Source: Alexandriicola marinus (GTDB lineage: Bacteria; Pseudomonadota; Alphaproteobacteria; Rhodobacterales; Rhodobacteraceae). From it: a stretch of DNA of 64,000 nucleotides. The translations under genes were made by a program, and so were the position numbers. Where the stretch lies: contig NZ_RBVZ01000008.1 in assembly GCF_004000435.1 (NCBI RefSeq), positions 1-64,000 of the forward strand, written 5' to 3'. Numbering within the stretch: the first letter of the stretch is position 1; every line of letters starts with the position of its first letter. Below are positions 52,214 through 60,173 of the stretch, in pieces. The notes under the pieces were generated by a model. That model did no database searches. It had not been told where the DNA came from and saw only the letters and a program-made list of their open reading frames with translations.

Positions 52214-52735
52214 TCAGCCGCGGTCGCGAGGGCCATGCCGATCCCCGTTCTTGCCACCGCCGTGACGACGGCCACCGTGATCCGAGCGCGCGGTGTCGAA
52301 TTCCTCCGCGCTGACCGACCCGTCGCCATCGGCATCGAACCGCGCCATGAACCGGCCCGCATCCGGGCCACGATCGGCCATCTCGGCGGGTTGGATCAGA
52401 CCGTCGCCATTTTCGTCGAACCGTTCGATCATCCCGGTGATCCGGTCTGCCAGGCTGGCCGCCATCCGGGCCTCGGCTTGTGCAGTCAGTTCATCTGCCG
52501 ACAGCGCGCCGTCGCCGTCCAGATCGGCCTCGGCGAACCGGGCCTCCGCGGCACCGGCAAGTTCGGCCTCGGTGACTATCCCGTCGCCGTCAAGATCGAG
52601 CGTCTCGAACGCCATCATCCCGCCGCGGCCCTGTGTGCCATCCGGGCCGTTGCCCTGCGCCGCGACACCGGTAACGGCAAAGCCCACCGCAATCGCCGCG
52701 ACCAGCGCGCCCGTCTTGATCATGCCATGTGACAT
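52214..52735 (-). CDS. Exported EF-hand calcium-binding protein
   Basis: 173 aa from ATG 52735 (GGAG six bases upstream; an in-frame GTG at 52747 lacks one). Signal peptide about 1-27 (TGALVAAIAVGFAVTGVAA). Four EF-hand loops are visible: DLDGDGIVTEAE, DLDGDGALSADE, DENGDGLIQPAE and DADGDGSVSAEE, each with Asp at 1, 3, 5 and an acidic residue at 12. The C-terminal tail (GGRRHGGGKNGDRHGPRDRG) is basic. It should bind calcium in the periplasm. It is probably in the sigma/anti-sigma unit; whether calcium is the stimulus is unknown. Confidence 0.92.
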   Translation of the reverse strand: MSHGMIKTGALVAAIAVGFAVTGVAAQGNGPDGTQGRGGMMAFETLDLDGDGIVTEAELAGAAEARFAEADLDGDGALSADELTAQAEARMAASLADRITGMIERFDENGDGLIQPAEMADRGPDAGRFMARFDADGDGSVSAEEFDTARSDHGGRRHGGGKNGDRHGPRDRG

Positions 52736-52926
52736 CGTGTTCTCCACTTTCTTCAGCCTCGTTTTCCCCGGCCTTATCGCCGAAATCCCGAGTGATACGC
52801 CGGGCCCGGAGCGTTCCGTCGCGCGCGGGCAAAAATTATCCGGCCCGCGTCATGGCGCCGCAAAGAACAGGATCGGGGTTTTCTTTTCACGGAACGAGGC
52901 AGAGAAAGGCGCCGAAAGAGGTTTCC

Positions 52927-53346
52927 ATGTCCGAACAATCGCTCGAATCCCCCCTCGCTTCCGATACCGGCACCGACGAGGACGACCGTCCGACCAAACC
53001 CGCGATCCTGCGTGGGTTTCGCCGGCGCTGCCCGAATTGCGGACGGGGACATATCTTCGACGGCTATCTCAAGGTGCGCGATCAATGCCCGTCCTGCCGC
53101 GAAGATCTCTCGCATCATCGGGCCGATGACGGCCCGGCCTACCTCACGATCCTCGTGGTGGGGCACCTGATGGCACCGCTGATCCACATCGCGTTCACCC
53201 GGTTCCGGCCTGAACCGCTGGTTCTGGCCACGATCTTTACCATTGGCTGCGTGGCGTTGTCGCTTTACCTTCTGCCCAGGCTGAAAGGCGTGGTCGTGGC
53301 GTTCCAATGGGCGCGGCGGATGCACGGTTTCGGCCAGACAGGCTGA
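52927..53346 (+). CDS. DUF983-family zinc-ribbon membrane protein
   Basis: 139 aa from ATG 52927. A zinc ribbon has CPNCGRGHIFDGYLKV and CPSCREDLSHH. Then two membrane helices follow (YLTILVVGHLMAPLIHIAF and PLVLATIFTIGCVALSLYLLP), and a basic tail RLKGVVVAFQWARRMHGF. This is the DUF983 pattern, common in alphaproteobacteria near coxG/cytochrome assembly genes, but no oxidase gene is nearby here. Function unknown. The NUDIX gene follows after 25 bp. Confidence 0.9.
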   Translation: MSEQSLESPLASDTGTDEDDRPTKPAILRGFRRRCPNCGRGHIFDGYLKVRDQCPSCREDLSHHRADDGPAYLTILVVGHLMAPLIHIAFTRFRPEPLVLATIFTIGCVALSLYLLPRLKGVVVAFQWARRMHGFGQTG

Positions 53347-53371
53347 TAACCGGGCGGGAGCCCAGCGCCCC

Positions 53372-54061
53372 ATGACAGACAAGAGCCAGTTGCGCGACGC
53401 CGCCACCATCGTGCTGATGCGCGATGAGGACACGCGGCCACGCATCCTGATGGGTCAGCGCGGCGCGGGTGCTGCGTTTTTGCCCAACAAGTTCGTCTTT
53501 CCCGGCGGCGCGGTCGATGCGGTGGACGGAACGATCCCGCTGGCCAGACCGCTGAGGCCAGACACCCATGCCGCGCTTGGCCGTGAAAGCGGTTGCACGC
53601 CCGAGGCCCTTGCCGCCGCGGCCCTGCGCGAATTGTGGGAAGAGACCGGCCTGATCCTTGGCGATCCGCACGGCTGGGCGGAGCCGCCGCCCCGCGGCTG
53701 GCGCGGATTCGCGGCGGCGGGCTTTGCGCCCAGCGGGGCCGAACTGACCTATATCTTTCGCGCCGTGACGCCGTTGGGCCGGCCGCGCCGGTTCGACGCG
53801 CGGTTCTTTCTCGCCCGCGCTGAAGCGCTGGCCACCGATCCCGACGATTTCTCGCGGGCCGAGGACGAGTTGAACCATTTGCAGTGGATACCCCTCGATA
53901 CGGCGCGCGACTTTGATCTGCCCTTCATCACCGAGGTGGTCCTGGCCGAATTGTCGGGTCGCATCGCGGGCACGACGCCGCCTGATGACGTGCCGTTCTT
54001 TCGCAACGATGACGAGGCGCACCTGGTCACGCGGCTTGGCGGGCGCAGGCCGCTCGACTAG
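53372..54061 (+). CDS. NUDIX hydrolase
   Basis: 229 aa. The NUDIX box begins at FPGGAVDAVDG and ends AALRELWEETGLILGDP, with the REXWEE core containing the metal-binding glutamates. About 40 residues lie between these parts, longer than the standard Gx5E spacing and like the NUDT8/19 class that acts on CoA or related substrates. The remainder holds a helical C-terminal domain. Substrate unknown. The gene shares CTAG (54058-54061) with the convergent DMT transporter. Confidence 0.88.
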   Translation: MTDKSQLRDAATIVLMRDEDTRPRILMGQRGAGAAFLPNKFVFPGGAVDAVDGTIPLARPLRPDTHAALGRESGCTPEALAAAALRELWEETGLILGDPHGWAEPPPRGWRGFAAAGFAPSGAELTYIFRAVTPLGRPRRFDARFFLARAEALATDPDDFSRAEDELNHLQWIPLDTARDFDLPFITEVVLAELSGRIAGTTPPDDVPFFRNDDEAHLVTRLGGRRPLD

Positions 54062-54960
54062 GTCACGAGAACGAGGCCCAGAACGCTTGCCGACAGCAGG
54101 ACGAGTCCCTGCCCTTCGCGCCATGTCATCCGCTCGCGGAAGAACAGGATCGAAACAGCCATCGACAGGATCAACTCGACCTGCCCCAGCGCATTGACAT
54201 AGGCCACCGTCTGAAGCGTGAAGGCCGTGAACCAGCAGACCGATCCGATCATGCTTGTGATCCCGACAAGGCCCGCGACGCGCCATGCCGCGAACACGCG
54301 GCCGATTTCGCCACGCTCGCGCCAGAGCAACCAGGCCCCCAGCGCCAGTGTCTGGAACAGGGTGACACAGGCCAGCGTGACCACCGCCCGCAAGAGCGTA
54401 TCGCCCGAGGCCAGCGAGAGGGATGCACCCCGATAGCCCACCCCCGACATCGCGAACAACAGGCCCGAGGCCAGGCCAAGACCTGCCGCCCGGTTGAAGA
54501 TGCGCCGCGACCAGCGGCCCGAGCCACCCGGCGGATCCGACAGCAGCAGAACACCGGCAAAGCCCACGAGGATGGCGATCAGCGCAGCGAGGGACACGCC
54601 CTCGCCCAACACGATCAGCCCGACCAGCACGCTCATCAGGACCTCGGTCTTCTTGAAGGTCATGCCGACGGCGAAATTGCGGTGCGAAAACAGGGCGACG
54701 ACGCACATCGTGGCAAGGATCTGCGTGGTTCCGCCGACAAGGGCGTAGGCCCAGAACGCAGGCGGGACCGACGGCAGCGCCTGTCCGCTTGTCCACGCAT
54801 GACCCGCGAGCAGGATCAGAACAAGCGGCGCGGAATAGACAAAGCGGGCGAATGTCGCCCCGCCGGTGGACAGGCCCGTCACCTTCAGCCGCTTTTGCAG
54901 CGCAAAGCGGGCAGTCTGCGCCACGACGGCGCCTAGGGTGACGTAGATCCAGGCATCCAT
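54058..54960 (-). CDS. DMT-superfamily (EamA) transporter
   Basis: 300 aa with about ten membrane helices in two EamA halves. The first half has LKVTGLSTGGATFARFVYSAPLVLILLAG; the second has GLVGITSMIGSVCWFTAFTLQTVAYVNALGQ and ILFFRERMTWREGQGLVLLSASVLGLVL, the typical end. It probably exports a metabolite or amino acid. No partner regulator lies nearby, and the substrate cannot be told. Its ATG lies 40 bp downstream of the desaturase stop on the same strand. Confidence 0.9.
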   Translation of the reverse strand: MDAWIYVTLGAVVAQTARFALQKRLKVTGLSTGGATFARFVYSAPLVLILLAGHAWTSGQALPSVPPAFWAYALVGGTTQILATMCVVALFSHRNFAVGMTFKKTEVLMSVLVGLIVLGEGVSLAALIAILVGFAGVLLLSDPPGGSGRWSRRIFNRAAGLGLASGLLFAMSGVGYRGASLSLASGDTLLRAVVTLACVTLFQTLALGAWLLWRERGEIGRVFAAWRVAGLVGITSMIGSVCWFTAFTLQTVAYVNALGQVELILSMAVSILFFRERMTWREGQGLVLLSASVLGLVLVT

Positions 54961-55000
54961 GCGATCTCATCGCAGGAGCCGGGCGGAGTTTCCAGCCCGC

Positions 55001-55897
55001 TCAGTCCGGCCGAGCTGGCCAGAGCGGATGGGCGACCGGATCCTTCGCGCGGAGCAGATAGCGCGCAAAGACATCCCGGTAGGAACGAAACAGGTATCCG
55101 CCGTTGCGCGATAGATAGGTCTCGCGCCGCGCAGAATAGAGCGCGGGAAGCTCGTACCATGGCACGGTCGGATGCATGTGGTGCACGAAATGCAGATTGT
55201 TGTTCAGAAACAAAAGCGAAAGCGGCCCCCGATCCTCCACCACGGCCGTCCGCCCCGGAACCAGCGCATGCGCCTGATGTTCCAGAAACGTGCGTATCTT
55301 GATCAGCCCGAGCCCAAGCCACAGCGCCGCCAGATAGGCCCAACCCGAGATCGGCGCCACCCCGACCAGCCACACGACCGCAAGAGCCGAGGGCAAATGG
55401 GGGAGCCAGCCGCGCAAGACCCGGCTGTCGCCCGCCCGGATCGCCCTCAGGTCCGAGGTCAGAAAGGCGACCGTTCCCAGAACCGGGCCAAGAACGATAC
55501 GCCCCAGAAGCGTGTTGTTGAGGCGCAGGATCACCCGCGCCCCCCCAGGCAGCCGAGCCCAGACCGAAGGGTCGAGGTAATTGGATTCCGGATCGTCATA
55601 GGGATCGGTCAGCCGCGCATCATAGTGATGATCGAGATGGGTGTCGCGAAACCGGCCAAAGGGAACGATCACCGTCAGCGCCGGCCAGACCAGAGCCTCG
55701 TTCAGCCACCGCCACCGGGTCGGATGGCCATGGATCACCTCGTGGGTCAGCGAGGAATGGAGCGCGATCGACACCGCGGCAAGCCCGATCCGCACGATCA
55801 CGGGCACAGGCGCAAACAGCGCGGCAAGCCAGATCAGATAGCACAGGCCGATCATCGCCAGCGTCGGCCATTCGACCTGACGCACAGGATTAGGCAT
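55001..55897 (-). CDS. Membrane fatty acid desaturase
   Basis: 298 aa from ATG 55897 (AAGGGGATGGG ribosome site). The three histidine boxes of the diiron centre are present: HEVIHGHP, HLDHHYD and HFVHHMHP, on four or more membrane helices. It introduces a double bond into acyl chains of lipids at the inner membrane, using O2 and reduced ferredoxin. The gene is divergent from an XRE-type regulator; the 117-bp gap is AT-rich and likely holds both promoters. It is not near other lipid genes. Confidence 0.92.
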   Translation of the reverse strand: MPNPVRQVEWPTLAMIGLCYLIWLAALFAPVPVIVRIGLAAVSIALHSSLTHEVIHGHPTRWRWLNEALVWPALTVIVPFGRFRDTHLDHHYDARLTDPYDDPESNYLDPSVWARLPGGARVILRLNNTLLGRIVLGPVLGTVAFLTSDLRAIRAGDSRVLRGWLPHLPSALAVVWLVGVAPISGWAYLAALWLGLGLIKIRTFLEHQAHALVPGRTAVVEDRGPLSLLFLNNNLHFVHHMHPTVPWYELPALYSARRETYLSRNGGYLFRSYRDVFARYLLRAKDPVAHPLWPARPD

Positions 55898-56014
55898 CCC
55901 ATCCCCTTGACGTTGTTGAATTTTATGAATTGACCTCAGCATAGGTCCAACCTGCAGGCAGAGCCATTCCGAGACTTATTAACAACTCCAAACAATGGTG
56001 ATAATTTCCATCAG

Positions 56015-56872
56015 ATGATGATAAATATCGACAAACGTGACCGGGCCCGCATATTTCGGGAGCGCCTCGTTCAGGCGATGGAGAGCAGCGGCACCAACCG
56101 AAGCGCGCTGGCCCGCGCCGCCGGGGTCGATCGCTCCACGATCAGCCAGCTTCTGGGCGACGACGGTGCCCGGCTGCCGAACGCGCAGCTTGTCGCCGCC
56201 TTTGCCGCCACGCTGGGCGTATCGGCAGACTGGCTTCTCGGGCTGACCGACAGGCCGGAACAGGCCGCCCAGCTGGTGGCCGATGCGCTCACCATGACCG
56301 AGGCGCCCCGCGCGCTTGTCGATGAGCAGATCTTCGACTGGTATCAGGAGGCCGCCGGATACAAGATCCGGCATGTCCCCGCCCTGCTGCCGGACATGGT
56401 CAAGACCGAGGAGGTTCTGCGCTGGGAATACGAGCCATCCCTCGGCAAGACCATCGACCAGGCGATCGGAGCCAGTCAGGACAGGCTCGCGCTGATGCGG
56501 GCCGCCCGCTCAGACCACGAGATCGCCCTGCCGCTATACGAATTGGCCTCCTGCGCGGCTGGCACGGGGTATTATGCGGGCCTGTCGCGTGACGCGCGGC
56601 TGCGGCAGATCGATTTCATGGCCGATCTGCATGACCAGCTTTATCCCACCCTGCGGATATACCTCTTCGACGCACGAAGGCTGTTTTCGGCGCCGGTGAC
56701 GGTCTTCGGCCCGCTGCTGGCCGTGATCTATCTGGGCAGCTCCTATCTTGCCTTCCGCGACGTGGAGCGGGTGCAGGCGATCAGCCAGCATTTCGACCGG
56801 TTGGTGCGCGAGGCCTATGTGCCGGCCCACGAATTGCCGGCCCACCTCGCGGACCTGCGCCGCGCGATCTAG
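56015..56872 (+). CDS. XRE-family regulator with large ligand-type C-terminal domain
   Basis: 285 aa. Helix-turn-helix (about 22-68: NRSALARAAGVDRSTISQLL with VAAFAATLGVSADWLLGL). The rest (about 95-285) is a helical and beta domain without a recognised family: TEEVLRWEYEPSLGKTIDQAIG, GYYAGLSRDARLRQIDFMADLHDQ, PTLRIYLFDARRLFSAPVTV. The C-terminal part may sense a metabolite. Divergent from the desaturase, it is the obvious regulator of it, as in DesT-like systems. It shares CTAG (56869-56872) with the convergent carnitine gene. Confidence 0.85.
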   Translation: MMINIDKRDRARIFRERLVQAMESSGTNRSALARAAGVDRSTISQLLGDDGARLPNAQLVAAFAATLGVSADWLLGLTDRPEQAAQLVADALTMTEAPRALVDEQIFDWYQEAAGYKIRHVPALLPDMVKTEEVLRWEYEPSLGKTIDQAIGASQDRLALMRAARSDHEIALPLYELASCAAGTGYYAGLSRDARLRQIDFMADLHDQLYPTLRIYLFDARRLFSAPVTVFGPLLAVIYLGSSYLAFRDVERVQAISQHFDRLVREAYVPAHELPAHLADLRRAI

Positions 56873-58341
56873 CGCCGGCCGATTGCTGCCCCGGCACCGT
56901 CAGGGGTGGGCAGCGCCCCATGCGCCTCGGCCACGCGACCGAGCCGTTCGGCCACAACCGGCCCCGGCACGCTCGATTTGCGGGTCTTCAGGCTCACATG
57001 GATCAGCATATGCTCTCCGGTGGCGATAAGCCGCTCGCCCTCCCACATCCGGTGGAACAGGTGCATCCGCTTGCCCGCACCATCCAGACACTGGGTCTCC
57101 ACCCGGATACGCTGGCCGGCCAGCGCCTCGTCCAGATGCCGGATATGGGTTTCGGCGGTAAAGTAGCTGCTGCCCGAGGCAATATAGCTTTCGTCGCAAC
57201 CGACAATCGCCATGAACCGGTCGGTCGCGTCGCCAAAGACCTGAAGGTAACGCGCCTCGTTCATGTGCCCGTTGTAATCCGTCCAGTCGAGAGGCACCGC
57301 CCGCGCCACCGTCAGGACCGGAACGATGATATCCTCGATCTCCTCGATCCGTCGTGGTGGGCCGGGCATCCGGCGTTCCTGCGCATTCAGGATCGCGCCC
57401 GCCCCCCAATCCCGGGCCTTCAGCCCCCGCATCATGGTCACGAGGTTAGCGTCGCGGATCCGTTCAAGCTCGCGGATCGAATGCGCACCCGATTGTGCAT
57501 CCGATTGATCGGCAATGGCGTCGATCAGGTCCTCGGTCAGCTCGGGAACGTCCATTAGCTTGGTCCAGGGCCAGGCAAGGCAGGGGCCGAACTGGGCGAT
57601 GAAATGGCGCATTCCCGCCTCGCCGCCCGCGATGCGATAGGTCTCGAACAGGCCCATCTGGGCCCAGCGCAGGCCGAAACCATACCGGATCGCGTCGTCG
57701 ATCTCCTCGGTCGTGGCGATGCCATCCTTGATCAGCCACAGCGCCTCGCGCCAGACGGCCTCGAGGAACCTGTCGGCGATATGGGCGTCGATTTCCTTGC
57801 GCAGATGCAACGGATGACAGCCGATCCCGGACAGGATCTCTTTCGCCCGTGCGATCGTGGCCGTGCTGTTTGCCTCGGTCGTGACCAGCTCGATCAGCGG
57901 CAGAAGGTAGACCGGGTTGAACGGATGGGTCACGACGATCTGGCCGGGCGCGCTTGCGCAGCCCTGAAGCTCGGACGGTTTGAACCCCGAGGTGGAGGAG
58001 CCGAGGATCGCATCCTGCCCCATGTGGGCCTGCGCGGTCTGATAGACCTTGCGCTTCAGTTCGAGCCGTTCGGGCACGCTTTCCTGCACCCAGGCTGCGC
58101 CCTCGACCGCCTCGGAGATCGTCGCGTGAAAACTCAGCCGTCCCTCTTGGGGCATCGGGCCATCGGTCAGACCGGGAAGGCTGGCGCGGGCGTTGGCGAT
58201 CACCTCGCCCACTTTGCGTTCTGCCTCCGGGTCAGGGTCGAAGACGCGCACGTCCCACCCCATCAGAAGAAACCTGGCCGCCCAGCCGCCGCCGATCACG
58301 CCGCCGCCAAGGATGGCCGCTCGCATGGCGGCGCCGGTCAC
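56869..58341 (-). CDS. lcdH: L-carnitine dehydrogenase fused to a betainyl-CoA thioesterase-like domain
   Basis: 490 aa from GTG 58341, overlapping the lipocalin stop (GTGA). Residues 1-310 form a 3-hydroxyacyl-CoA dehydrogenase-like domain (ILGGGVIGGGWAARF NAD site, HPFNPVYLLPLIEL with the catalytic histidine). Residues about 345-470 are a hotdog thioesterase (VPLDWTDYNGHMNEARYLQVF, YFTAETHIRHLDEA). This fusion is known in carnitine degradation: it oxidises L-carnitine to 3-dehydrocarnitine and later hydrolyses betainyl-CoA to glycine betaine. The neighbouring BKACE provides the middle step, strongly supporting this role. Confidence 0.9.
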   Translation of the reverse strand: MTGAAMRAAILGGGVIGGGWAARFLLMGWDVRVFDPDPEAERKVGEVIANARASLPGLTDGPMPQEGRLSFHATISEAVEGAAWVQESVPERLELKRKVYQTAQAHMGQDAILGSSTSGFKPSELQGCASAPGQIVVTHPFNPVYLLPLIELVTTEANSTATIARAKEILSGIGCHPLHLRKEIDAHIADRFLEAVWREALWLIKDGIATTEEIDDAIRYGFGLRWAQMGLFETYRIAGGEAGMRHFIAQFGPCLAWPWTKLMDVPELTEDLIDAIADQSDAQSGAHSIRELERIRDANLVTMMRGLKARDWGAGAILNAQERRMPGPPRRIEEIEDIIVPVLTVARAVPLDWTDYNGHMNEARYLQVFGDATDRFMAIVGCDESYIASGSSYFTAETHIRHLDEALAGQRIRVETQCLDGAGKRMHLFHRMWEGERLIATGEHMLIHVSLKTRKSSVPGPVVAERLGRVAEAHGALPTPDGAGAAIGRR

Positions 58342-58913
58342 TGGCCCACCGGAAGGTTGACGTCCTGCGGCACCATTTCCAGCTGGTTCAGATCATAGCC
58401 GTTGAAATCCAGAACCTCGCGCGCGGCGGCAAGCCTGTCGGCGCTGATCGTCGGATCGCGGTTCAGGATCCAGCCCGACCGCCCATTGGGGGCACCCACC
58501 ACGGCGGTACGATAGCCGTCATCGACCCACAGGACCCAATAATCGCCACGCACGAAGGGCACGTTGGCAAAGCTGACCTCGAGCCGCCCCGGCCCGACGA
58601 TCTCGGCCTGTCCCTCGATCGCGGTGCGCACCGACCCGTCCGGGGTGCGGCAGGTGTTCAGCACCGAGATCAGCCCCGGCTCGATCAGGTCGTATTCGGC
58701 GGTGACGCCCACGCAGCCCGCCTCGAACGGGACCGGGAACCGCGCGATTTCATACCACAGGCCAAGGTAGCGCTCGGTATCCAGATCGGCCTTCGATCCG
58801 ATCGGAACGCTGGTGTCGCGATAGGATTGGAGAAAGCTGATCGTGGGAGTGCCCTCGGGTGTCTGACCACAGGCGGTCAGCGCCAGAAGACCTGCAAGAA
58901 TGACGGGGCGCAT
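58338..58913 (-). CDS. Lipocalin (Blc-like outer-membrane lipoprotein)
   Basis: 191 aa from ATG 58913, which has AAAGGA upstream; an ATG at 58928 lacks this. The signal peptide ends in a lipobox LALTACGQ, cysteine near residue 15. The lipocalin core has the GxW motif (YLGLWYEIARFP) and the conserved GRSGWILNRDP strand. It likely binds lipids or amphiphiles at the outer membrane. It lies inside the carnitine cluster, 21 bp after the BKACE gene. A role in binding acyl-carnitine or envelope repair is possible but not shown. Confidence 0.88.
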   Translation of the reverse strand: MRPVILAGLLALTACGQTPEGTPTISFLQSYRDTSVPIGSKADLDTERYLGLWYEIARFPVPFEAGCVGVTAEYDLIEPGLISVLNTCRTPDGSVRTAIEGQAEIVGPGRLEVSFANVPFVRGDYWVLWVDDGYRTAVVGAPNGRSGWILNRDPTISADRLAAAREVLDFNGYDLNQLEMVPQDVNLPVGQ

Positions 58914-58934
58914 GATATGTCCTTTCATGACGGG

Positions 58935-59846
58935 TCAGCTGACCGGCGGGCGTTTGACAAGGCCAAGCGTCTCGCGCACCTCTGCGGGGCCGATGACGCG
59001 GGCACCCATGGCCTCGATGATCGTCCTTGCGCGGGCGACAAGCTGTTCGTTCGTGGCAAGCTGGCCCTTGCCCAGCCAGAGGTTGTCTTCCAGTCCGACG
59101 CGCACATTGCCGCCCGCCAGAACCGCGGCAGCCACATAGGCCATCTGGTTGCGGCCCAGCGAAAAGGCCGAGAATGTCCAGTCGTCCGGCACGTTGTTGA
59201 CCATCGCCATGAAGGTGTTCAGGTCATCCGGCGCGCCCCAGGGCACACCCATGCACAGCTGAACCAGCGCGGGCGCATCGAGAACGCCCTCCTTCACCAG
59301 TTCTTTCGCAAACCACAGATGACCTGTGTCAAAGGCCTCGATCTCGGGCTTCACGCCCATCTCGGTCATCATGGCGCCCATGGCGCGCAGCATGCCCGGC
59401 GTATTGGTCATGACATAATCGGCCTCGGCGAAATTCATCGTTCCGCAATCGAGGGTGCAAATCTCGGGCCGGCATTCGGCGACATGCGCCACGCGTTCCG
59501 TCGCCCCGGCCATGTCGGTGCCCTTGGTGGTCGGCAAGGGCTGCTCGACATCGCCGAAGACCATGTCGCCGCCCATCCCCGCCGTCAGGTTCAGAACCAC
59601 GTCGATATCGGCGTCGCGGATCCGGTCCGTCACCTCGCGAAACATTGCCCGGTCGCGCGAGGGCGCGCCGGTTTCGGGGTCGCGGACATGGCAATGCACG
59701 ATCGCTGCCCCCGCCCGGGCCGCGGCAATCGCGCTGTCGGCAATCTCCTTGGGTGAACGCGGCACATGGGGCGATCGGTCCTGCGTCCCGCCGGAGCCGG
59801 TCACGGCACAGGTGATGAACACATCCCGGTTCATTGTCAGCGGCAT
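58935..59846 (-). CDS. Beta-keto acid cleavage enzyme (BKACE, DUF849), likely 3-dehydrocarnitine-specific
   Basis: 303 aa TIM barrel of the BKACE/DUF849 family. Zinc-binding histidines occur in IVHCHVRDPETGAPSRD, with further family motifs NLTAGMGGDMVFGD, LDCGTMNFAEADYVMTNTP and VRVGLEDNLWLGKGQLA. BKACEs condense a beta-keto acid with acetyl-CoA. Next to carnitine dehydrogenase the reaction should be 3-dehydrocarnitine + acetyl-CoA to betainyl-CoA + acetoacetate. ATG 59846 has GAGGGAG. It is the first gene of the leftward carnitine unit. Confidence 0.9.
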   Translation of the reverse strand: MPLTMNRDVFITCAVTGSGGTQDRSPHVPRSPKEIADSAIAAARAGAAIVHCHVRDPETGAPSRDRAMFREVTDRIRDADIDVVLNLTAGMGGDMVFGDVEQPLPTTKGTDMAGATERVAHVAECRPEICTLDCGTMNFAEADYVMTNTPGMLRAMGAMMTEMGVKPEIEAFDTGHLWFAKELVKEGVLDAPALVQLCMGVPWGAPDDLNTFMAMVNNVPDDWTFSAFSLGRNQMAYVAAAVLAGGNVRVGLEDNLWLGKGQLATNEQLVARARTIIEAMGARVIGPAEVRETLGLVKRPPVS

Positions 59847-60173
59847 GTCGGGCTCCCTCTTGTTCCCGGGCGACGTTGCGGCGAAGCGCAGGGCACATCA
59901 ACCCGGAAATTGGCGAAACGACTGATGGAACTGCCGAGGGCGGACTGTCAGATTGACGATAACCCACGGCCAAGGCGCATAGGCTGGGCGCCTTTACCCG
60001 CCGCGCATGGACTGCGGTTTCCCGGAACTTTCGATCATCGAACCTTTCCCCTGGACACCTGCCAGACTGCCCGCGCTATCACGAGCCATGTCGCGTGCGC
60101 GGCGCCGCTCGTTTGTCCCGGAACCTCGGTGTCGACGGCCCCCGGGGGCAGAAGACGCTTGCCGCGTCTCGGG
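59847..60173. other. 327-bp intergenic region upstream of BKACE
   Basis: No gene was seen. It should hold the BKACE promoter on its left side. A 13-bp inverted repeat, TTCGATcATCGAA (60030-60042), is the clearest element and may be an operator or part of a terminator for the RTX gene, whose stop lies at 60174. A GC-only palindromic patch (GGCCCCCGGGGGC, near 60140) is also present. Confidence 0.45.
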
